Source: Antedon bifida
Taxonomy: Eukaryota; Echinodermata; Crinoidea; Comatulida; Antedonidae
Assembly (NCBI GenBank): GCA_963402885.1
Contig: OY727099.1
Coordinates: 18,495,001-18,559,000 of the forward strand
Length of the DNA stretch: 64,000 bases
Reading direction: 5' to 3'
Numbering within the stretch: the stretch's first letter is position 1; the number at the start of each line of letters is the position of its first letter. Positions 56,170 through 64,000 of this stretch are shown here, piece after piece. The notes below the pieces were generated by a model. The model saw nothing but the letters and a program-made list of their open reading frames with translations, was not told the origin of the DNA and ran no database searches. A program made the position numbers and the translations under genes.

Positions 56170-57960
56170 ACTATATCGCCACTTCGTGGCGCTATAGTAT
56201 CTATATATGGCTCTGTTTGGCGTCAGAGCCATATATATTTACAGTGGAGAAGAAAGTAATTGTTGTGGTGATAAAGGAGAAGCATAAAGGAATTAAAGTG
56301 AGATACATAAAGTAAAATAAATAGTGAAATGGAAGTAATAATATAAGGCTGTACTTAAATGTAGAACTGTTAATTGTTGAGATTACTGAGGATTAATTGA
56401 AATTGTGAATGTAAATTGAAGGAAGAAATAACTGTTGGGAATAGCAGAATTAGTTGCATTTAAAGAATTGTTTGAAAATATTGAAGAGTAACTTTACGTA
56501 GAAAAGGAGAAAGAAATAATTGGTCGGTGAGCGGATTGCAGTACAGAACGACATCAAGAAACATTTTAACTTTATATTTAATTTATTTATATGTCCGAAA
56601 ATAGTTGCAGTTTGAGAAGAATTATAATTGGGAATACCAGCAGAACGGGAGAAGAGGCGGGGGAGTTGTTTAGTTGCAGAATCGTTTTAACTTTTATCTT
56701 TCTAATTTGTTTTTGTGTCAGCGTAGGAGAGAAGACAAGAAGCAACGATATTGTGGACAGTTATTATTCGTTTAATTATTCATCCTGTGTTATTATTGTA
56801 TTTGAAAGGGGGGGGGGGGGTTCTGGGATTTATTTGACACTAAGAAGATTGTTGATATTTTGTCTGGAAGGATTGGGAATTGTATAAATTTTGTGGGGAA
56901 TAGGGATACTGTATCATTGTTTGAGAATTGGTTGGGGTTTTTTTTTGTGGGGATTTTTTTTTGTTGAGGGTTGGATTAGAAAGGAAAGAATTGTTTTGCC
57001 AAACGTGATTATTAAATTTACTTTTTACATTTATATGTGTACAGTTGTGGCTATTTACCGTTGTTTACCGGTAATTACCAGAAATTATATGTCCGAAAGA
57101 GTCGTAGTTGCGGCTGTGTGACAATGTAACCTTAATTCTTTGAAATACGGCACTTTTTGTTAGACAAAATGTTCCATAAGAACAATTTGGAGAAAAAAAT
57201 TAACTGTCTACAACTAGCGGTTGGCGTTCTATGGGTAGGCCTATACCTGATATTTTAACCATTAATTTGCATATTTCAGCTAATTTGCATGTTCAGGTGT
57301 GACCGAGGTATGATGTGTGGAATTCCATCCCCTCATCATTTGTGAAAGTATATAGAATAAAATGAAGTTTCTACATACATTAGTTATGGAGATGCGTAAA
57401 TCGTGTGAAAATTACCTATAATCCTTTGAAAATAAGGTCAGGAGTCAAATACAGCATTTCCGGTAATTTTTTGACAAATAGTCTTATAAGTAAGAACAAT
57501 TTAGAAAAAAACAACTAGCGGTTGGCGTTATATGGGTACCCTATATTTTTACCCTTAATTTGCATATTTCCGCTAATTTGCGTATGTTCCCAAAGTGTGA
57601 ACGAGTTGTGATTTGTGGAATTTTTCTCAACATCATGTATATTCAATTTAAAAATTAAAAGGTTTTGTTTGCAATTTGTTTGACTTTAAATTCTAAATTA
57701 TTGCCTAGACTATACCAGATATATAGAAAAATACTGTATATAGCGGCCATTTTGGTTTTATGGACATTAACCTAATTTTTTCAACTACATTTTTTCTCCA
57801 TTTTGAATATGTTGTTCTAATAGGTCTTTAGAGATAATTTATTTACCACAAAAATAAATTCTGTTCTAATTTTGTCTAGGTATACTCATTATTTTTGCTA
57901 CATTGACCGGACTATATGTGCATATTCCATGATAGATTTTCATACATGTTCACACCCAGG
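56170..57960. other. Non-coding spacer with a diverged direct repeat
   Basis: CAACTAGCGGTTGGCGTT with GGGTA(G/C)...TTAATTTGCATATTTC occurs near 57212-57300 and 57512-57590. The rest is AT-rich with a poly-G run at 56809-56820. The open frames at 56591-57121 show no domain. Confidence 0.5.
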
Positions 57961-58027
57961 GGTTTACATTGAGAAACTCTCCACCGGTCATTTATAGGTC
58001 AGCTTTGATATTGTTCCATTCTAAAAA

Positions 58028-59630
58028 TGCATCGTCCGGAAATTTTACACGGATCCACGTGTGGCAGAACCACCGACGCTACACGTGATTAGTTCATAAT
58101 AACCTTTCATTTATAGGTCAGCTTTGATATTGTTCCATTCTAAAAATGCATCAGCCGGGAATTTTACCCGGATTTCATGTGTGGCGAGAATTCTACCACT
58201 GAACCACCGATTCTACACGAGCAAGCTTCATAATCACTGGTAAGTCCTAGGTCATCTTTGATATTATTCCATTACAAAACTGCATCGTCCGGTGAACCCG
58301 GGTCCCCGCGTGGCAGGTGAGAATTCTACCACTGAATCACCGATGCTACTCGTGTATAGTTCATAATCACCGGTCATTTATAGGTCAGCTTTGATATTTT
58401 TCCATTACAAAACAGCATCGTCCGCCGAGAAGTGAACACGGGTCCCTGCGTGGCAGGCGAGAATTCTACCACTGAACCACCGATGCTAGCCGTATATGCT
58501 TTATACTCACTGGTCAGTCCTAGGTCAGCTTTAATATTGTTCCATTCTAAAAATGCATCGTCCGGGAATTTTACACGGATCCACGTGTGGCAGAACCACC
58601 GACGCTACACGTGTATAGTTCATAATAACCGGTCATTTATGGGTTAGCTTTGATATTGTACCATTCTAAAAATGCATCGGCCGGGAATTTTACCCGGATA
58701 CGTATGGCAGGCGAGAATTCTAAAACAGAACCACCGATGCTACACGTATATGTTTTACAACCGGGAACTAAACCCGGGTCCCCGCATGGCAGGCGAGAAT
58801 TCTACCACTGAACCACCGATTCTACACGAATATGCTTCATAATCACTGGTCAGTCCAAGGTCATCTTTAATATTATTCCATTACAAAACTGCATCGTCCG
58901 GGAAGTGAACCCGGGTCCCCCTCGTGGCAGGCGAGTATTCTACCAATGAATCACCTATGCTACACGTATATGCTTTATAATCACTGGTCAGTCCTAGGTC
59001 ATCTTTAATTTTATTCCACTACAAAACTGCATCGTCGGGGAAATGAACCCGGGTCCCCCTCATGGCAGGCGAGAATTCTACCACTGAATCACCGATGCTA
59101 CACGTATATGCTTTATAATCACCGGTAATTTATAGGTCAGCTTTGATATTGTTCCATTCTAAGAATGCATTGGCCTAGAATTGAACCCGGGTCCCCGCAT
59201 GGCAGGCGAGAATTCTACCACTGAACCACCGATTCTACACGAATATGCTTCATAATCACTGGTCAGTCCTAGGTCATCTTTAATATTATTCCATTACAAA
59301 ACTTCATCGTCCGGGAATAGAACCCGGATCCCCCGCGTGGCAGGCGAGAATTCTACCACTGAATCACCGATGCTACACGTATATGCTTTATAATCACCGG
59401 TAATTTATAGGTCAGCTTTGATATTGTTCCATTCTGAATGCATCGACCGGGAATTTTACACGGATCCACGTGTGGCAGAACCACCGACGCTACACGTGTA
59501 TAGTTCGTAATAACCGATAGTTTATAGGTCAGCTTTGATATTGTTCCATTCTAAAAATGCATCGGCCGGGAATTTTACCCGGATACGTGTGGCAGGCGAG
59601 AATTCTAAAACAGAACCACCGATGCTACAC
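58028..59630 (-). pseudogene. Older, mutated block of tRNA-Gly-derived units
   Basis: Units start near 58029, 58148, 58282, 58412, 58554, 58674, 58758, 58891, 59028, 59166, 59303, 59438 and 59559. Those at 58029, 58554 and 59438 have lost the D-arm segment. 58282, 58412, 58758, 59166 and 59303 have acceptor or T-arm damage. 58891 and 59028 are near-intact but mismatched in the acceptor. Several have T4, not T5, downstream. Confidence 0.75.
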
Positions 59631-59692
59631 GTGTATAGTTCATAATCACCGGTCATTTATAGGTCAGCTTTGATATTATTCCATTCTAAAAA

Positions 59693-59762
59693 TGCATCGG
59701 CCGGGAATTGAACCCGGGTCCACGCGTGGCAGGCGAGAATTCTACCACTGAACCACCGATGC
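59693..59762 (-). tRNA. tRNA-Gly (GCC)-like, one base short
   Basis: One base missing next to the anticodon stem/variable loop (GCGTGGACCC). Boxes A and B intact. Perhaps transcribed but imperfect. Confidence 0.5.
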
Positions 59763-59892
59763 TACACGAATTTGCTTCATAATCACTTGTGGCAGGCAAG
59801 AATTCTAAAACAGAACCATCGATGCTACACGTGTATAGTTCATAATCACCGGTCAGTCCTAGGTCACCTTTGATATTATTCCATTCTAAAAA

Positions 59893-59963
59893 TGCTTCGG
59901 CCGGGAATTGAATCCGGGTCCCCCGCGTGGCAGGCGAGAATTCTACCACTGAACCACCGATGC
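59893..59963 (-). pseudogene. tRNA-Gly-like with acceptor and T-stem mismatches
   Basis: GAAGC for GATGC in the acceptor and GGATT for GGGTT in the T arm disrupt pairing. Anticodon GCC retained. Confidence 0.6.
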
Positions 59964-60165
59964 TACACGAATATGCTTCATAATCACTGGTCAGTCCTAG
60001 GTCACCTTTGATATTATTCCATTATAAAAATGCATCGGCCGGGAATTTTACCCGGATACGTGTGGCAGGCAAGAATTCTAAAACAGAACCACCGATGCTA
60101 CACGTATATAGTTCATAATCACCGGTCATTTATAGGTCAGCTTTGATATTATTCCATTCTAAAAA

Positions 60166-60236
60166 TGCATCGGCCGGGATTCGAACCCGGGTTCCCTGCG
60201 TGGCAGCCGAGAATTCTACCACTGAACCACCGATGC
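60166..60236 (-). pseudogene. tRNA-Gly-like with broken anticodon stem
   Basis: CTCGG/GCAGG cannot pair fully around the GCC loop. T loop TTCGAAT and box A look good, so it may be transcribed yet fold poorly. Confidence 0.55.
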
Positions 60237-60440
60237 TACACGTATATGTTTTACAATCACCGTTTATTATAGGTGAGCTTCGATATTGTTCCATTATAAA
60301 AATGCATCGGCCGGGAATTTTACCCGGATTCCAAGTGTGGCAGGTGAGATTTCTAAAACAGAACCACCGATGCTACATGTGTATAGTTCATAATAACCGG
60401 TCATTTATAGGTCAGCTTTGATATTATTCCATTCTAAAAA

Positions 60441-60511
60441 TGCATCGGCCGGGAATTGAACCCGGGTCTCTCGCGTGGCAGGCGAGAATTCTACCACTGA
60501 ACCACCGATGC
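60441..60511 (-). tRNA. tRNA-Gly (GCC), perfect anticodon stem variant
   Basis: Differs from consensus only in the anticodon-stem/variable region, where CTCGC pairs perfectly with GCGAG. Boxes A and B and the terminator are intact. Probably functional. Confidence 0.85.
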
Positions 60512-60708
60512 TACACGAAAATGCTTCATAATCACTGGTCAGTCCTAGGTCACCTTTGATGTTATTCCATTATAAAAATGCATCGGCCTGATACCCGGAT
60601 ACGTGTGGCAGGCAAGAATTCTAAAACAGAACCACCGATGCTACACGTGTATAGTTCATAATCACCGGTCATTTATAGGTCAGCTTTGATATTATTCCAA
60701 TCTAAAAA

Positions 60709-60779
60709 TGCATCGGCCGGGAATTGAACCCGGGTCCCCCGCGTGGCAGGCGAGAATTCTACCACTGAACCACCGATGC
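60709..60779 (-). tRNA. tRNA-Gly (GCC)
   Basis: Full cloverleaf: acceptor GCATCGG/CCGATGC with discriminator A, box A TGGTTCAGTGG, anticodon loop CTGCCAC in a CTCGC/GCGGG stem, and T arm CCGGGTTCAATTCCCGG (box B). T5 terminator directly downstream. Confidence 0.92.
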
Positions 60780-60981
60780 TACACGAATATGTTTCATAAT
60801 CACTGGTTAGTCCTGGGTCACCTTTGATATTATTTCATTATAAAAATGCATCGGCCGGGAATTTTACCCGGATACGTGTGGCAGGCAAGAATTCGAAAAC
60901 AGAACCACCGATGCTACACGTGTATAGTTCATAATCACCGGTCATTTATAGGTCAGCTTTGATATTATTCCATTCTAAAAA

Positions 60982-61052
60982 TGCATCGGCCGGGAATTGA
61001 ACCCGGGTCCCCCGCGTGGCAGGCGAGAATTCTACCACTGAACCACCGATGC
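60982..61052 (-). tRNA. tRNA-Gly (GCC)
   Basis: Identical to the gene at 60709-60779; all stems, both promoter boxes and T5 terminator intact. Confidence 0.92.
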
Positions 61053-61259
61053 TACACGAATATGCTTCATAATCACTTGTCAGTCCTAGGTCACCTTTGA
61101 TTATTATTCCATTATAAAAATGCATCGGCCGGGAATTTTACCCGGATACGTGTGGCAGGCAAGAATTCTAAAACAGAACCACCGATGCTACACGTGTATA
61201 GTTCATAATCACCAGTCATTTATAGGTAGGTCAGCTTTGATATTATTCCATTCTAAAAA

Positions 61260-61330
61260 TGCATCGGCCGGGAATTGAACCCGGGTCCCCCGCGTGGCAG
61301 GCGAGAATTCTACCACTGAACCACCGATGC
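61260..61330 (-). tRNA. tRNA-Gly (GCC)
   Basis: Identical to the consensus gene, with intact boxes A and B and a T5 terminator. Confidence 0.92.
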
Positions 61331-61397
61331 TACGCGAATATGTTTCATAATCACTGGTTAGTCCTGGGTCACCTTTGATATTATTTCATTATAAAAA

Positions 61398-61468
61398 TGC
61401 ATCGGCCGGGAATTGAACAAGGGCCCCCCGCGTGGCAGGCGAGAATTCTACCACTGAACCACCGATGC
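61398..61468 (-). pseudogene. tRNA-Gly-like with damaged T stem
   Basis: CCCTTGTTC replaces CCCGGGTTC, breaking the T stem next to box B. Other parts match the consensus. Confidence 0.6.
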
Positions 61469-61670
61469 TACACGAATATGCTTCATAATCACTGGTCAGT
61501 CCTAGGTCACCATTGATATTATTCCATTATAAAAATGCATCGGCCGGGAATTTTACCCGGATACGTGTGGCAGGCAAGAATTCTAAAACAGAACCACCGA
61601 TGCTACACGAATATGCTTCATAATCACTGGTCAGTCCTAGGTCACCTTTGATATTATTCCATTATAAAAA

Positions 61671-61741
61671 TGCATCGGCCGGGAATTGAACCCGGGTCCA
61701 CCGCGTGGCAGGCGAGAATCCTACCACTGAACCACCGATGC
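61671..61741 (-). tRNA. tRNA-Gly (GCC), variant
   Basis: TAGGATTC replaces TAGAATTC after the D arm, and the anticodon stem closes C-T (CTCGC/GCGGT). Promoter boxes and acceptor are intact. Functionality uncertain. Confidence 0.7.
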
Positions 61742-61947
61742 CACACGAATATGCTTCATAATCACTGGTCAGTCCTTGGTCACCTTTGATATTATTCCAT
61801 TATAAAAATGCATCGGCTTGAAATTTTACCCGGATACGTGTGGCAGGCAAGAATTCTAAAACAGAACCACCGATGCTACACGTGTATAGTTCATAATCAC
61901 CAGTCATTTATAGGTAGGTCAGCTTTGATATTATTCCATTCTAAAAA

Positions 61948-62018
61948 TGCATCGGCCGGGAATTGAACCCGGGTCCCCCGCGTGGCAGGCGAGAATTCTA
62001 CCACTGAACCACCGATGC
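61948..62018 (-). tRNA. tRNA-Gly (GCC)
   Basis: Identical to the consensus gene. Counterpart of 62498-62568 in a 550-bp duplication. Confidence 0.92.
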
Positions 62019-62220
62019 TACACGAATATGCTTCATAATCACTGGTCAGTCCTAGGTCACCATTGATATTATTCCATTATAAAAATGCATCGGCCGGGAA
62101 TTTTACCCGGATACGTGTGGCAGGCAAGAATTCTAAAACAGAACCACCGATGCTACACGAATATGCTTCATAATCACTGGTCAGTCCTAGGTCACCTTTG
62201 ATATTATTCCATTATAAAAA

Positions 62221-62291
62221 TGCATCGGCCGGGAATTGAACCCGGGTCCACCGCGTGGCAGGCGAGAATCCTACCACTGAACCACCGATGC
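62221..62291 (-). tRNA. tRNA-Gly (GCC), variant
   Basis: Same variant as 61671-61741, its partner in the 550-bp duplication. Confidence 0.7.
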
Positions 62292-62497
62292 CACACGAAT
62301 ATGCTTCATAATCACTGGTCAGTCCTTGGTCACCTTTGATATTATTCCATTATAAAAATGCATCGGCTTGAAATTTTACCCGGATACGTGTGGCAGGCAA
62401 GAATTCTAAAACAGAACCACCGATGCTACACGTGTATAGTTCATAATCACCAGTCATTTATAGGTAGGTCAGCTTTGATATTATTCCATTCTAAAAA

Positions 62498-62568
62498 TGC
62501 ATCGGCCGGGAATTGAACCCGGGTCCCCCGCGTGGCAGGCGAGAATTCTACCACTGAACCACCGATGC
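62498..62568 (-). tRNA. tRNA-Gly (GCC)
   Basis: Identical to the consensus gene; second copy in the 550-bp duplication. Confidence 0.92.
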
Positions 62569-62635
62569 TACGCGAATATGTTTCATAATCACTGGTTAGT
62601 CCTGGGTCACCTTTGATATTATTTCATTATAAAAA

Positions 62636-62706
62636 TGCATCGGCCGGGAATTGAACCCGGGTCCCCCGCGTGGCAGGCGAGAATTCTACCACTGAACCAC
62701 CGATGG
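62636..62706 (-). tRNA. tRNA-Gly (GCC)-like, first base changed
   Basis: Matches the consensus except that position 1 is C, so the first acceptor pair is lost. Processing may be affected. Confidence 0.5.
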
Positions 62707-62910
62707 CATACGTATATGTTTTACAATCACCGTTCATTATAGGTGAGCTTCGATATTGTTCCATTATAAAAATGCATCGGCCGGGAATTTTACCCGGATT
62801 CCAAGTGTGGCAGGTGAGATTTCTAAAACAGAACCACCGATGCTACATGTGTATAGTTCATAATAACCGGTCATTTATAGGTCAGCTTTGATATTATTCC
62901 ATTCTAAAAA

Positions 62911-62981
62911 TGCATCGGCCGGGAATTGAACCCGGGTCCCCTGCGTGGCAGGCGAGAATTCTACCACTGAACCACCGATGC
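62911..62981 (-). tRNA. tRNA-Gly (GCC)-like, one anticodon-stem mismatch
   Basis: GCAGG replaces GCGGG, giving one C-A mismatch in the anticodon stem. Boxes and terminator intact. Confidence 0.55.
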
Positions 62982-63301
62982 TACACGAAAATGCTTCATA
63001 ATCACTGGTCAGTCCTAGGTCACCTTTGATATTATTCCATTATAAAAATGCATCGGCCGGGAATTTTATCCGGATACGTGTGGCAGGCAAGAATTCTAAA
63101 ACAGAACCACCGATGCTACACGTGTACAGTTCATAATCACCGGTCATTTATAGGTCATCTTTGATATTATTCCATTCTAAAAATCCAGGTTCCCTGCGTG
63201 GCAGGCAAGAATTCTAAAACAGAACCACCGATGCTACACGTGTATAGTTCATAATCACCGGTCATTTATAGGTCAGCTTTGATATTATTCCATTCTAAAA
63301 A

Positions 63302-63372
63302 TGCATCGGCCGGGAATTGAACCCGGGTCCCCCGCGTGGCAGGCGAGAATTCTACCACTGAACCACCGATGC
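63302..63372 (-). tRNA. tRNA-Gly (GCC)
   Basis: Identical to the consensus gene, with T5 terminator. Confidence 0.92.
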
Positions 63373-64000
63373 TACACGTATATGTTTTACAATCACCGTT
63401 CATTATAGGTGAGCTTCGATATTGTGCCATTATAAAAATGCATCGACCGGGAATTTTACCCGGATTCCAAGTGTGGCAGGAGAGATTTCTAAAACAGAAC
63501 CACCGATGCTACATGTGTATCGTTCATAATAACCGGTCATTTATAGGTCAGCTTTGATATTATTCCATTCTAAAAATGCATCGGCCGGGAATTGAACCCG
63601 GGTTCCCTGCGTGGCGGGCAAGAATTCTAAAACAGAACCACCGATGCTACACGTGTATAGTTCATAATCACCGGTCATTTATAGGTCAGCTTTGATATTA
63701 TTCCATTCTAAAAATGCATCGGCCAGGAATTGAACCCGGGTTCCCTGCGTGGCAGGCAAGAATTCTAAAACAGAACCACCGATGCTACACGTGTATGTTT
63801 TACAATCACCGTTCATTATAGGTGAGCTTCGATATTGTTCCATTATAAAAATGCATCGGCCGGGAATTGAACCCGGATTCCAAGTGTGGCAGGAGAGATT
63901 TCTAAAACAGAACCACCGATGCTACATGTGTATAGTTCATAATAACCGGTCATTTATAGGTCAGCTTTGATATTATTCCATTCTAAAAATGCATCGGCCG

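Larger units (their letters stand above)
60032..63500 (-). pseudogene. Recurring degenerate tRNA-Gly unit (about a dozen copies)
   Basis: Copies start near 60032, 60304, 60580, 60848, 61122, 61537, 61810, 62087, 62360, 62774, 63050 and 63440. On the minus strand box A reads TGGTTCTGTTTT (G18G19 lost) and box B reads GGGTAAAATTCC (TTC lost). The anticodon stem is broken and the unit is about 3 nt shorter. The acceptor GCATCGG/CCGATGC and T-stem pairing are kept in most. A sub-form (60304, 62774, 63440) has CCAAGTGTGG. Units at 63578, 63716 and 63853 are chimeras of the two types. Confidence 0.85.
58028..64000 (-). repeat. Tandem tRNA-Gly(GCC)-derived array, about 46 units, open at the window edge
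   Basis: GCATCGGCCGGGAATT-type starts recur about every 137 bp (e.g. 60710, 60848, 60983, 61122, 61261). On the minus strand each unit is a tRNA-Gly(GCC) or derivative of about 70 nt plus a 66-nt spacer. From about 59.5 kb, gene-like units alternate with a degenerate unit. Before that, units are shorter or mutated. Minus-strand TTTTT follows most units directly, a Pol III terminator. The last unit (63991 onward) is cut by the window. Short open frames across this region are read-through of the repeat. Confidence 0.95.

Noticed and set aside
58432-63970. Repeated 71-92-codon plus-strand frames sharing the same peptide
   Set aside because: They are antisense read-through of the tRNA-Gly array.
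58028-64000. CRISPR-like regular repeats of about 137 bp
   Set aside because: The repeated part is a tRNA cloverleaf and the spacers are homologous to each other.

Overview
This is a stretch of animal nuclear DNA, not bacterial or viral. Coding information is broken into short exons with GT..AG borders, the DNA is AT-rich, and retrotransposons, MITE-like elements and tandem repeats are abundant. A marine deuterostome, most likely an echinoderm, is inferred from three things: a sperm-type Na+/H+ exchanger of the sea-urchin class (exchanger + voltage sensor + cyclic-nucleotide domain), many TAGGCCTA-type palindromes, and foldback elements like those described in sea urchins. The species cannot be named from sequence alone.

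Layout. 1-9 kb is a nest of retroelements: a 115-bp tandem repeat, a decayed DIRS/Ngaro-like tyrosine-recombinase retroelement (+), then a nearly complete CR1/L2-like LINE (-). 9-16 kb is AT-rich and mostly non-coding, with a TA-flanked MITE and one possible membrane-protein exon. 16.0-17.8 kb holds exons of a dermatopontin-like secreted protein (-). 17.9-22.8 kb is non-coding but contains two foldback structures built of inverted minisatellites. 22.8-27.4 kb holds the last eight exons of a calbindin/calretinin-family EF-hand gene (+), whose last intron carries about 20 copies of a 46-bp repeat. 28.0-28.9 kb is an L1/Tx1-like LINE remnant. 29.9-32.4 kb holds six phase-compatible exons of an SLC17-type transporter (-) with two in-frame TGA codons and no recognisable N-terminal exons. 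33.4-35.6 kb is a 2.2-kb element with very long inverted termini.

36.6-55.5 kb is the main gene: a complete 19-exon reading frame on the minus strand (3,747 nt, 1,248 residues, every exon phase matching) for the sperm-specific Na+/H+ exchanger SLC9C1/sNHE. Its introns carry a third inverted-minisatellite foldback, a LINE fragment between inverted repeats, several MITEs, a PIF/Harbinger-like element with TTA target duplication, and a Penelope-like element with a GIY-YIG domain.

58.0-64.0 kb (running off the window edge) is a tandem array of about 46 tRNA-Gly(GCC)-derived units on the minus strand, about 137 bp apart. Intact genes alternate through much of it with a recurring degenerate form that has lost both internal Pol III promoter boxes.

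The host genes are unrelated neighbours, not an operon. All exon borders come from reading splice consensus, phase and protein-family similarity by eye; no alignment or expression data were available.
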